DNA of 13,244 nucleotides, from assembly GCA_021414045.1 (NCBI GenBank), contig JAIOPF010000065.1, forward strand, positions 1 to 13,244, written 5' to 3'. Shown in pieces: positions 1 through 6,698 of this stretch. Every line of letters starts with the position of its first letter. The stretch's first letter is position 1. Both the position numbers and the translations under genes were made by a program. Under the pieces are notes generated by a model. That model was not told where the DNA came from. It made no database searches and saw only the letters and a program-made list of their open reading frames with translations. This DNA is from Deltaproteobacteria bacterium (GTDB taxonomy: Bacteria; UBA10199; DSSB01).

Positions 1-342
1 AACGAGGATATTCCCAAGCCTCAAGCGGCGATGCAGGAAATTCTTTGCCGCCGGGTCGAGGATCTTTCTTCCTCCTGCGCCGTGGATGATTTGCTGCCGC
101 TCAGCATCGCGCTTTTCAAGACGCCGGGCATTCGCGACCTAGGCCACTCCGGGCCCTACATGCACAACGGTCAATTCGATTCCCTTGAGGCGATTCTGAT
201 GCAGTACTTTCGATTCTCCGCGAAAGCTCGTGAGGGTTCCATGCGGAACGCCCCGCCGGAGTTTCTGGGCATGGCCTTTCGCCAGGATGAAATCCCGAAC
301 ATCGTGAAGTTCCTGCAATCGCTGAATGAAGATTACGAATGA
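1..342 (+). CDS. Di-heme cytochrome c peroxidase / MauG-family protein, C-terminal fragment
   Basis: The reading frame is open from base 1 and ends at TGA 340-342, so only the last 113 residues lie here. The stretch TPGIRDLGHSGPYMHNGQFD followed by SLEAILMQYF is the conserved block after the second heme in bacterial di-heme cytochrome c peroxidases and MauG-like proteins. Its PYMHNG carries the Met that can ligate a heme. No CxxCH heme motif is in this fragment; both would be upstream. Family members are periplasmic and reduce H2O2 or carry out related oxidations. The gene converges on the DUF502 gene with a 22-bp gap and no evident terminator. The family is fairly sure; the exact substrate is not. 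Confidence 0.85.
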   Translation, partial: NEDIPKPQAAMQEILCRRVEDLSSSCAVDDLLPLSIALFKTPGIRDLGHSGPYMHNGQFDSLEAILMQYFRFSAKAREGSMRNAPPEFLGMAFRQDEIPNIVKFLQSLNEDYE

Positions 343-364
343 TCCCAGTATTTTTGCCCAGGAT

Positions 365-967
365 TTAATTCCTTCCGACGACTCCGCCGCTGACGATGAG
401 CTTGAAGGCGTCCTCGACCGACATTTCCAGGGGAGTCAGTTTGCGTTCGGGCATCAAGAAAAGAAAACCCGTGGTGGGATTGGGAGTCGTGGGGACGAAG
501 ACGTTGAAAACTTTTTCCTCGGTCTTCAGCTGAGTTTCTCCGGAGGCCGCTCCCGTGACGAATCCGATCATGTAGCTTCCTTGCGTCGGAAATTCGACCA
601 TGACGACGCGGCGAAAGGTTTTTTCGCTGTCTCCCGCGATCGTATTTAAAAATTGCTTGATGGCCTTATAGATCCCGCGCCCCAAGGGGATGCGGTCGAA
701 AATCTTATCGCCCAGGGCCACCAGTTTTTTTCCCAAATACAACCTGGTGAACATTCCCGTGATCAAGATCACGACCAAGGCCAACAGCAGGCCGATTCCT
801 GGGATATCATGGCCTAGAATCTGTTCGGGATGAAACCGTTGAGGGATGAAGGATCGGGAAAAGTCTTCCGCGGTGAGGATCAAGACCTTGAGCAGCCATA
901 TCGTGCCAGCGATGGGAAGCAGGGTTAAGATTCCCGCCATGAAAGATTGTTTGAGAAATTTCTTCAA
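365..967 (-). CDS. DUF502 family membrane protein
   Basis: A 200-residue protein matching the DUF502 family of small bacterial inner-membrane proteins in length and layout. Hydrophobic segments lie at about residues 8-30 and 56-78. A soluble domain follows, with RIPLGRGIYKAIKQ near residue 92 and FVPTTPNPTTGFLF near residue 153, both typical of the family. The biochemical role is unknown. The start is TTG at 965-967: a GGAGGA SD sits 8 nt upstream, and the next in-frame ATG (938-940) would cut off the basic MKKFLKQ lead-in to the first membrane segment. It is divergent from the barrel gene at 1129. Confidence 0.85.
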   Translation of the reverse strand: MKKFLKQSFMAGILTLLPIAGTIWLLKVLILTAEDFSRSFIPQRFHPEQILGHDIPGIGLLLALVVILITGMFTRLYLGKKLVALGDKIFDRIPLGRGIYKAIKQFLNTIAGDSEKTFRRVVMVEFPTQGSYMIGFVTGAASGETQLKTEEKVFNVFVPTTPNPTTGFLFLMPERKLTPLEMSVEDAFKLIVSGGVVGRN

Positions 968-975
968 AGCCCAAG

Positions 976-981
976 TCCTCC
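976..981 (-). promoter_or_regulatory. SD that selects a TTG start for the DUF502 gene
   Basis: On the minus strand this reads GGAGGA, with an 8-nt spacer to TTG at 967-965. No comparable SD precedes the downstream ATG at 940-938, so the TTG is preferred as the start. Confidence 0.6.
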
Positions 982-1041
982 GCCTTTTTAGCGCTCAAAT
1001 CCATTTAATCAGGTTTTAATGGGATGTCACAATAAATTTAC

Positions 1042-1047
1042 ATTATA
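1042..1047 (-). promoter_or_regulatory. Possible -10 box for the DUF502 gene
   Basis: The minus strand carries a perfect TATAAT in an AT-rich part of the divergent intergenic region, about 75 nt upstream of the TTG start. The -35 region at 16-17 bp spacing (CTTACT or CCTTAC) is weak, so this is a tentative call based mainly on the -10 match. Confidence 0.35.
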
Positions 1048-1070
1048 TTGTACAGGGAGTTTCAGTAAGG

Positions 1071-1103
1071 GCAGACTTCTTATCCGCGAACCGGAGAGTC
1101 TGC
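1071..1103 (+). repeat. Imperfect stem-loop in the leader of the DUF2490 gene
   Basis: GCAGACT at 1071-1077 is exactly complementary to AGTCTGC at 1097-1103, with a 19-nt loop. It lies in the untranslated leader, 13 nt before the SD at 1116-1123, and does not cover it. It could be an operator half-site pair or a minor mRNA structure. Stability is modest and no function is claimed. Confidence 0.35.
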
Positions 1104-1128
1104 ATTTGCCGGTTTAAAGGAGGGGCCA

Positions 1129-1800
1129 ATGAAACGGAGACTTGGGATCCTGGGAGCATGTCTTTTGCTTTTAGCGGGGAACGCCGCTTTTGGGAAAGAG
1201 AACGACTTCCAGCTCTGGACCGAACTGAAACTCAGTCACAGTTTTGGAAAAAGTCCCTGGACCCTGTATTGGGCGACGGAAAACCGCTTCGATAATGACG
1301 TCACCAACTACCAGACCTTCAACACCACCATTGGTTTCGATTACAAGATCTTGAAATGGCTTCGTGCCGGTTTTTTTTATCGCTTCGAAAAGGTGGACGG
1401 CAAGCCGCGGGAAAACCGAATCTTCCCGCAGTTTGAGGTGGCGAAAGTGCTGGGTCCCGTCGAATTGAGCACCCGCCAACGCTTCGAGATCCGCTTTTTT
1501 CCGGATGAGACGAAATTTCGCTATCGTCCGAGATATCGCGTGGGATTTCCGATCAAGACCTCGCCGGTTTCCTTCAAGCCTTACTTCTCCGACGAGCTTT
1601 TCTTCGAGCCTGGCTTCGGTGGCTTCGATCAAAACCGTTTCGCCGTCGGGAACGCCTTTGGGTTCATGAAGGACAAGATCACCTTCGATCTCTACTACAT
1701 GCTGAAGAGTACCGAACAGTCCGGAACCGCCGGTACTCCGAGCGGAACAAATTGGACCCAAGCCCAGGTCCTGGGGACTTCTTTAGGGTTTAAGTTCTAG
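1129..1800 (+). CDS. DUF2490 family outer-membrane beta-barrel protein
   Basis: A 223-residue protein. Residues 1-22 form a clear Sec signal peptide (basic MKRR, hydrophobic core, cleavage probably after AAFG). The rest alternates polar and aromatic residues as in a small barrel: WTELKLSHSF, then repeated YR/RYR strands, ending in SLGFKF with a terminal Phe that suits BAM recognition. This pattern and length match DUF2490 proteins, whose function is unknown. ATG 1129 has a strong AAAGGAGG SD at 1116-1123. The last 18 bp overlap the 3' end of the convergent exonuclease gene. DUF2490 is my best family match; a generic porin-like barrel is the alternative. Confidence 0.75.
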   Translation: MKRRLGILGACLLLLAGNAAFGKENDFQLWTELKLSHSFGKSPWTLYWATENRFDNDVTNYQTFNTTIGFDYKILKWLRAGFFYRFEKVDGKPRENRIFPQFEVAKVLGPVELSTRQRFEIRFFPDETKFRYRPRYRVGFPIKTSPVSFKPYFSDELFFEPGFGGFDQNRFAVGNAFGFMKDKITFDLYYMLKSTEQSGTAGTPSGTNWTQAQVLGTSLGFKF

Positions 1801-2367
1801 AATGATGGGGCAGTGGTCGGAACCGTGGACCTGAGGTTGGTGATAGACTTTGCTTACCCTTGGCCGCAGCTCGGGGGTGATGAAGAAATAATCGATTCTC
1901 CAACCGATGTTGCGAGGGCGCGCGTCGGAACGGTAAGACCACCAAGAGTAATGCTTGGGGCCGGGTTCCAGCTCGCGAAAAATATCGACGAATCCGCCCG
2001 CGATGAATTTGTCAACCCAGGCCCTCTCGATGGGCGTGAAGCCGGTATTGCCCTCGTTTTCTTTGGGACGCGCGAGGTCGATTTCGCGGTGGGCGGTGTT
2101 GACGTCCCCGCAAATGATGACGGGTTTTTTCTTTTCGGCGCGGAGGGCCAGGGCGTATTCCATCATCCGGTCGCTGTAGCGCAGTTTGTAGGGCACGCGG
2201 CCTAAATCGGGTTGGCCGTTGGGAAAATAACCGGTGATGAGGATGACGTCGTCGAACTCCGCCGCAAGGGTTCTCCCTTCGTCGTCGAATTCCGCGACGC
2301 TCAGCCCCTCGGTTACCTTGAGGACCTCGCGTTTGATGTACATCGCCACGCCGCTGTAGCCTCGCAT
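1783..2367 (-). pseudogene. xth: Exodeoxyribonuclease III, N-terminally truncated
   Basis: The 194 residues align with positions from about 62 to the end of ExoA/ExoIII-type AP endonucleases. They begin at RGYSGVAMY and include GYFPNG, the catalytic GDVNTAHREIDL, SWWSYR, GWRIDYFF and the terminal GSDHCPI with its Asp-His pair. Missing is the family's N-terminus with the SWNVNG Asn and the QETK metal-binding Glu, about 60 residues. Upstream on the minus strand the frame meets TAA at 2382-2380, and no other frame there resembles the lost part; that DNA is the start of the CAP gene. Without the catalytic Glu the product should be inactive as a DNA-repair nuclease. I read it as a gene remnant, or less likely an assembly join. 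Confidence 0.8.
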
Positions 2368-2392
2368 TCCATTGAAACGTTATGGAGACATG

Positions 2393-2968
2393 ATGAAAGC
2401 AAACCCACGCCTCCTGTTTTTCCTTAGCTTAGCCTCGGTATTTTGTCTATTCCCGCTCCGGGATTCCGCGGGAAAAGAAGGGAAAAGCATTCCCTTCCAT
2501 CTGCAGCAAAAGGAGGGTGCCCCCAAGCTGTCTCCCGCGCAATTCTCCGCCAAGGTTGAGTCGCTGATCATGGAGCAGACCAACGCGGCACGGGAAGGCA
2601 AGAAGCTTTCGGCTTTGGCGGATGACGAGATCCTGTTCAAGGCCGCTCGGGACCATTCGCAAGACATGTTGCAGCGAAATTACCTTTCCCATTTCAGTCC
2701 GGAGAAAAAATCCGTCGTCGATCGCGTCAAAAAATATCAGCCCAAGCTTCAGCGCAGCCTGGGGGAAAATCTTCATACGATTTCCAGCGCCCAGGGCCTG
2801 GTTGATCCCGTTGCGGTAGCCGATCAAATGATGGATGACTGGATGCATTCCCCGCCGCACCGCAAGAATATCCTTTCCAAGGACTACGCCTACCTTGGGG
2901 TGGGCTGCGCCTCTGACGGCCAGCGCATCTTCTGCACCCAGGTTTTCGGCGGCCCCTCGGGGAAATAA
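2393..2968 (+). CDS. Secreted CAP-domain (SCP/YkwD-like) protein
   Basis: A 191-residue protein with an N-terminal signal sequence (KANPRLL plus a hydrophobic stretch to about residue 21). A CAP domain covers about residues 55-186. The family's cleft residues are visible as NYLSH (His100), GEN (Glu125) and SPPHRKNIL (His156). Cys172 and Cys181 near the C-terminus may form a disulfide. Such proteins act outside the cytoplasm, and bacterial roles are mostly undefined. ATG 2393 is preferred because GGAG at 2384-2387 is 5 nt upstream; ATG 2390 is too close to it and TTG 2372 lacks an SD. The gene begins where the truncated, divergent exonuclease gene stops, so its promoter may lie inside that remnant. 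Confidence 0.85.
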   Translation: MKANPRLLFFLSLASVFCLFPLRDSAGKEGKSIPFHLQQKEGAPKLSPAQFSAKVESLIMEQTNAAREGKKLSALADDEILFKAARDHSQDMLQRNYLSHFSPEKKSVVDRVKKYQPKLQRSLGENLHTISSAQGLVDPVAVADQMMDDWMHSPPHRKNILSKDYAYLGVGCASDGQRIFCTQVFGGPSGK

Positions 2969-3013
2969 ATCCATGTTTTCCGGCATTGACTTCCGGGCTC
3001 TCCAACATTAGAC

Positions 3014-3051
3014 GAAAATCCTCTTTTTAACCCTTGTCGATGAGGATTTTC
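3014..3051 (+). promoter_or_regulatory. Inverted repeat masking the cysC SD
   Basis: GAAAATCCTC at 3014-3023 is perfectly complementary to GAGGATTTTC at 3042-3051, with an 18-nt loop. The 3' arm contains GAGG, the SD for cysC (ATG at 3056). As RNA the hairpin would hide the ribosome-binding site; as DNA it could be a repressor operator. There is no T-run after the 3' arm, so it is not a normal intrinsic terminator for the CAP gene. Confidence 0.55.
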
Positions 3052-3055
3052 TAAA

Positions 3056-3676
3056 ATGACCCAGGTCCAACCCAAGAGCAAAAATATCGTATGGCATCAC
3101 GGAAAACTAACCCCTGAAGCCCGTGAGGCGAAATTGGGGCAGAAAGGCGCCGTGGTTTGGTTCACCGGTCTCTCCGCTTCCGGAAAATCCACCGTCGCCC
3201 GCGAAGTCGAGTTGGCCTTGGTCGAAAACGGCATCAATGCCTATGTCCTCGACGGCGATAATATCCGCCACGGCCTCAATTCGAACGTGGGATTTTCCCC
3301 GGAAGACCGGAAGGAAAACATCCGCCGCATCGGCGAGGTGGCGAAACTGTTTTGCGAGGGCAATGTCGTCACTTTGACCGCCTTCATTTCCCCCTACAAG
3401 GCCGACCGTGACTTGGCCCGGAAATTGGTTCCCGCCGGACAATTCTTCGAGATTTTCTGCGATGCCGGCCTCGAGGTATGCGAGCAGCGAGATCCCAAGG
3501 GACTTTACAAGAAGGCCCGAGCCGGCGAGATCCCCGAGTTCACAGGGATTTCCGCCCCCTACGAGGCCCCGGATCAGGCCGAGATGGTCTTGAAGACCGG
3601 CCAAGAAAGTCTGGAAGAAAGCACCCGTCTAGTCTTGGCATTATTGGCGGAACGTGGAATTATCTCCTTCGAATGA
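3056..3676 (+). CDS. cysC: Adenylylsulfate (APS) kinase
   Basis: The 206-residue protein is a standard cytosolic APS kinase that phosphorylates APS with ATP to give PAPS. Visible motifs are the Walker A loop GLSASGKS (residues 38-45), the APS-binding DGDNIRHGLN (66-75), TAFISPY (108-114) and the lid-like RDPKGLYKKARAGEIPEFTG (145-164). Length is normal for the single-domain enzyme, with no sulfurylase fusion. ATG 3056 follows GAGG at 3042-3045, which lies inside a leader inverted repeat. The stop overlaps the cysH start as ATGA (3673-3676), so cysC and cysH are probably translationally coupled in one operon. Confidence 0.96.
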   Translation: MTQVQPKSKNIVWHHGKLTPEAREAKLGQKGAVVWFTGLSASGKSTVAREVELALVENGINAYVLDGDNIRHGLNSNVGFSPEDRKENIRRIGEVAKLFCEGNVVTLTAFISPYKADRDLARKLVPAGQFFEIFCDAGLEVCEQRDPKGLYKKARAGEIPEFTGISAPYEAPDQAEMVLKTGQESLEESTRLVLALLAERGIISFE

Positions 3677-4434
3677 GTCCTGTCGCGATCAATGAAGCTT
3701 TAGTCCAATCGCTGGAATCCATCGCGGATCCGCAAGAGCTGATCGGTGAGATTTTTCGCCGTTTCGGGGATCGCGCGGCCATTGGGACCAGCGGGCAATT
3801 GACCGGTTGCGTGATGGTCGATTTGGCGGTGAAGGCCGGCGTCAAGCCCAGGGTTTTCACCATCGACACCCTGCGTTTGTTTCCCGAAACCTACGAGCTC
3901 TTCGCCGCCGTCGAAAAAAAATATTCCCTCAAGGTCGAAAAAATCCAACCGGAACCGACTAAGCTCAAAGAAATGATCCGCGAGCAAGGCGAGTTCCTTT
4001 TCTTCGACAGCAAGGAAAAACAGGAGTTCTGCTGCGACTTGCGCAAGGTCGAGCCCAACGAACGCGTGCTCGGCACCCTCGACGTCTGGCTGACCGGATT
4101 GCGATCCGACCAATCGAAGGCGAGGGCGGGGACCAGCCGATTCGAGATCATCCCCCACGGCCCGAACAAACGCCCTATTCTCAAAGTGGCGGCCCTCGTC
4201 GATTGGACGGAAGAGAGATTGCGCAAGTACTGCGAGGAGCATCAAGTCCCGGTGCACAAACTGCTGTTTTGGGAAAGGGATGGTTGGCGCTATGAATCCC
4301 TGGGTTGCGTCATCTGCACCACGCCGATTGGTCCCTATGAGCCGCGTCGCGCCGGCCGTTGGCGTTGGTTCAACGCCCTGGAAGGCGGCGACAAAGAATG
4401 CGGCCTGCATGTCGTGCGCAAAGACGAGGTTTGA
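3673..4434 (+). CDS. cysH: Assimilatory APS reductase type (CysH), [4Fe-4S]
   Basis: A 253-residue cytosolic reductase that converts APS (some homologues also PAPS) to sulfite using thioredoxin. It shows the adenylyl-binding TSGQLTG loop (39-45), FTIDTLRLFPETYE (62-75), CCDLRKVEP (Cys120-Cys121), GCVICT (Cys212 and Cys215) and the C-terminal catalytic ECGLH (Cys243). The two extra cysteine pairs are the iron-sulfur signature of APS reductases and are absent from E. coli-type PAPS reductases. The chosen ATG overlaps the cysC stop; the frame is open further upstream but that part is out of frame with cysC and lacks homology. cysQ starts directly after the stop. Confidence 0.93.
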   Translation: MSPVAINEALVQSLESIADPQELIGEIFRRFGDRAAIGTSGQLTGCVMVDLAVKAGVKPRVFTIDTLRLFPETYELFAAVEKKYSLKVEKIQPEPTKLKEMIREQGEFLFFDSKEKQEFCCDLRKVEPNERVLGTLDVWLTGLRSDQSKARAGTSRFEIIPHGPNKRPILKVAALVDWTEERLRKYCEEHQVPVHKLLFWERDGWRYESLGCVICTTPIGPYEPRRAGRWRWFNALEGGDKECGLHVVRKDEV

Positions 4435-5244
4435 TTGGCGAATTATTCCGAATGGCTGGCGGTGGCGGAATCCTTGGCGGAAGAAGCTTCCCGCGCGGTT
4501 TTGGGTTTCGTCAACAGCTCCTTCGAGACCCGGCATAAATCCGACAATTCTCCCGTCACCGAAGCGGACCTGGCCTCCGACCGAATTTTGCGCGCCGGCT
4601 TGGCCCGAGAATTCCCGGATCACGCCGTCCTCACCGAAGAGAACGGCCTCACCGGGAGGGCCGATTCCGAATACGTCTGGTTGATCGATCCGCTCGACGG
4701 CACCAAGGCCTTCGCGAAGGGAATCCCCGGTTTTTGCGTCATGGTGGGGCTGCTCAAGGCCGGAAGACCCGTGCTCGGCGTCGTTGTGGATCCCCTGGAG
4801 GGTCGCCGTTACAGCGCCGTCCGCGGGGAGGGCGCCACTCAAAGGCAGGGAGGCCTCACCGAAAAGCTTCACGTCTCCTCGCGCAGCGAGCCTTCGGCCA
4901 TGCCTTTGGTCGTTTCGACCGGCTTTCCCGAAAAGCCTCTGGAAGAGCTGCGGACTTACATCCCAGGACCGCTGCTCGATCCCATCAACAGCGTTGGAAT
5001 CAAGGTGGGCTTGCTGGTGCGCCAGCTCGCGGATGTCTACGTCAATCACCATCCCGTCAGTTATTGGGACACTTGCGCGCCGCTCGTCATTTTAGAGGAG
5101 GCTGGAGGCTCTTTCACCTCGCTCGACGGGCAACCCCTCGACTATACGCTTCGCCCACCCTATGGCCACGGTGTGAAAACGCTCGCCAGCAACGGCCTCC
5201 GGCATCGCGAGTGGGTCGAGGCCTTGAAGCACGTTCCCGTATAG
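4435..5244 (+). CDS. cysQ: 3'(2'),5'-bisphosphate nucleotidase (CysQ), inositol monophosphatase family
   Basis: The 269 residues form one complete inositol-monophosphatase-fold domain. Metal-binding motifs are visible: TEEN (Glu68-Glu69), DPLDGTKAF (85-93) and WDTCAP (211-216), plus NSPVTEAD (38-45) near the N-terminus. CysQ hydrolyses PAP, the by-product of PAPS use, to AMP. Position in a cys operon favours CysQ over a true inositol monophosphatase. The start is TTG, which begins on the base after the cysH TGA and has GAGG 5 nt upstream at 4426-4429. No ATG near the N-terminus would keep the first helix. Confidence 0.9.
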   Translation: MANYSEWLAVAESLAEEASRAVLGFVNSSFETRHKSDNSPVTEADLASDRILRAGLAREFPDHAVLTEENGLTGRADSEYVWLIDPLDGTKAFAKGIPGFCVMVGLLKAGRPVLGVVVDPLEGRRYSAVRGEGATQRQGGLTEKLHVSSRSEPSAMPLVVSTGFPEKPLEELRTYIPGPLLDPINSVGIKVGLLVRQLADVYVNHHPVSYWDTCAPLVILEEAGGSFTSLDGQPLDYTLRPPYGHGVKTLASNGLRHREWVEALKHVPV

Positions 5245-5250
5245 GTGTTT

Positions 5251-6178
5251 ATGCCCCGCATCGCCTCACTGCTTCCCAGCGCCACCGAAATCGTCGCCGC
5301 CTTGGGTTTTCAAGGAGACTTGGTCGGCCGTTCCCACGAATGCGATTATCCCCAAGGCGTTTCCGCCTTGCCCGCCTTGACGCGCGCGGCATTCAAGGCC
5401 GAGGCCTCGAGCCGCGAAATCGACGACAACGTGAAATCGCTTTTGGAGAAGGGGCTTTCTCTCTATGAAGTCGACGTCGAGGTCCTGAAGTCCCTCCGTC
5501 CCGAAATCCTCGTCACGCAGTCCCAATGCGAGGTCTGCGCGGTCAGCGAGACCGAATTGCAAAAAGCCTTGGCCCAATGGCTGGATGCTTCGGTGCGAGT
5601 GATTTCCCTGAAACCCAATCGCTTGGAAGACGTCTGGCGCGATATTCAAGACGTCGCCAATGCCCTCGGCGCCCCCGAACGCGGCGAGTCTTTGCTTTGT
5701 GACCTTCGCGAGCGCGTCGTCGCGGTGAGGAAAAGGGTGGAGACACTCAAGATTTTTCCCCGAGTTGCCTGCATCGAATGGTTGGATCCGTTGATGGCCG
5801 CTGGAAATTGGATTCCGGAGTTGGTCGAGACGGCGGGTGGCCGCAACCTGTTCGGAAAGGCCGGCGAGCATTCTCCTTGGATGACTTGGGAGGAATTAAG
5901 GGACGGCGACCCCGAAGTCATCGTCTGTCATCGTCTTGATGCCCTGTGGATTTTCGATGGAACGGACTCGACGAGAAATCGCCGTCCTTGAGGCCCATCC
6001 TTATTGGAAGGATTTGAGCGCCGTGAAACGCCGACGGGTCTATCTGAGCGACGGCAACCAATACTTCAACCGCTCGGGTCCCCGCTTGGCCGATTCTTTG
6101 GAGATTTTGGCCGAGATCCTCCATCCCGAAACCTTCGACTTCGGATATCGGGGACGAGGTTGGGAGGTTTTGGGTTAA
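5251..6178 (+). pseudogene. BtuF/FhuD-like cobalamin or metal-chelate binding protein, frameshifted
   Basis: The first frame (to TGA 5989-5991, 246 aa) has the COG0614 helical-backbone receptor pattern: RIASLLPSATEIVAALGF, SHECDYP, TQSQCEVCAVS and WMTWEEL. It then turns into unrelated sequence after EVIV. The expected ending (MPCGF, RVYLSDGNQYFNRSGPRLAD, SLEILAEILHPE) follows in another frame to TAA 6176-6178. An exact 10-bp duplication at 5917-5936 causes the shift. Deleting one copy gives EVIVLMPCGF and a 305-residue protein of normal length. No signal peptide is present, so this is a cytosolic-type member, not a periplasmic transport receptor. It follows cysQ by 6 bp. Ligand is unknown; ATG 5251 is chosen over GTG 5245. 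Confidence 0.88.
5917..5936 (+). repeat. Perfect 10-bp tandem duplication causing a frameshift
   Basis: GTCATCGTCT at 5917-5926 is repeated without change at 5927-5936. The unit is not a multiple of 3, so it shifts the BtuF-like frame. One copy alone would encode the normal junction EVIVLMPCGF. Confidence 0.95.
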
Positions 6179-6627
6179 GCCGTCTTCAGGTCGGAAGTGC
6201 AGAACGCGCAACGCGTGGCGGACAAGGCGATGGAAGACTGGCAATAGGGACAGGGCTTCGTTGTCGGCACGGCTTCGCCCTGACGCCGCAATTGGTTGAT
6301 GCTCTTGACCATCAGAAAAACCGCCATGGTCACGATCAAGAAAATGACGACGTTATTGGCGAAATTTCCGTAGTTCCAGGTGATCGCCCCGGCTTTCTTG
6401 GCTTCGATCACCGAAGAATAGGGGCCGGCAGGATTGCCCGCGTGGAGCGTCAAATAAAGATTCGAAAAATCGATTTTCCCGGTGATCATGCTGATGGGAG
6501 GCATGATCAGGTCGTCGACCAAGGAAGCGACGATCTTTCCAAAGGCCGCTCCGATGACGACGCCGACCGCGAGGTCGATGGCATTTCCTTTTACCGCGAA
6601 TTCCTTAAATTCTTGGACGATGCTCAT
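6175..6627 (-). CDS. mscL: Large-conductance mechanosensitive channel MscL with zinc-ribbon-like tail
   Basis: A 150-residue inner-membrane channel that opens under membrane tension to release osmolytes. MSIVQEFKEFAVKGNAIDLA and VGVVIGAAFGKIVASLVDDL are the canonical N-terminal helix and pore-lining TM1; TM2 is about residues 91-109. The usual cytoplasmic helix at the end is replaced by CPYC (Cys126, Cys129) and CAFC (Cys140, Cys143), a likely zinc-ribbon knuckle. ATG 6625-6627 is chosen because GGAGGT lies 4 nt upstream; an earlier in-frame ATG at 6642 would place that SD inside the gene. Its TAA shares bases 6176-6177 with the stop of the convergent BtuF-like gene. Confidence 0.95.
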   Translation of the reverse strand: MSIVQEFKEFAVKGNAIDLAVGVVIGAAFGKIVASLVDDLIMPPISMITGKIDFSNLYLTLHAGNPAGPYSSVIEAKKAGAITWNYGNFANNVVIFLIVTMAVFLMVKSINQLRRQGEAVPTTKPCPYCQSSIALSATRCAFCTSDLKTA

Positions 6628-6631
6628 GAGA

Positions 6632-6637
6632 ACCTCC
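6632..6637 (-). promoter_or_regulatory. SD that selects the mscL start
   Basis: The minus strand reads GGAGGT, 4 nt before ATG 6627-6625. This rules against the upstream in-frame ATG at 6642-6640 and gives the family's normal MSIVQEF start. Confidence 0.7.
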
Positions 6638-6669
6638 GGCATTCATTTGGCTGCTGGGAATGAGAGCTA

Positions 6670-6698
6670 AATTTAAGGGTTGGAAGTGGCGAAGTCTA
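6670..6698 (-). promoter_or_regulatory. Possible mscL promoter
   Basis: On the minus strand TAGACT (6698-6693) and TAAATT (6675-6670) stand 17 bp apart, 4/6 matches each to the sigma-70 consensus. The -35 overlaps the stop codon of the upstream kinase-like gene. Transcription would begin about 35 nt before mscL. It is a weak match; read-through from upstream is equally possible. Confidence 0.3.

Noticed and set aside
2380..2667. Minus-strand ORF upstream of the exonuclease remnant as its missing N-terminus
   Set aside because: The translation shows none of the ExoIII N-terminal motifs (SWNVNG, QETK) and is the shadow of the CAP gene.
3014..3051. Reading the cysC leader hairpin as the terminator of the CAP gene
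   Set aside because: The 3' arm is not followed by a T-run and the stem has only four G-C pairs; overlap with the SD fits a cysC control role better.
3700..5052. A 450-codon open frame antisense to cysH and cysQ
   Set aside because: Its composition (rich in Gly, His, Arg, Gln, Asp) and lack of any recognisable motif are typical of a shadow frame in GC-rich DNA, and cysH and cysQ on the plus strand are unmistakable.
5936..6178. A separate 80-residue gene after the BtuF-like ORF
   Set aside because: Its residues are the exact missing C-terminus of the BtuF-like protein and join in frame once one 10-bp copy is removed.
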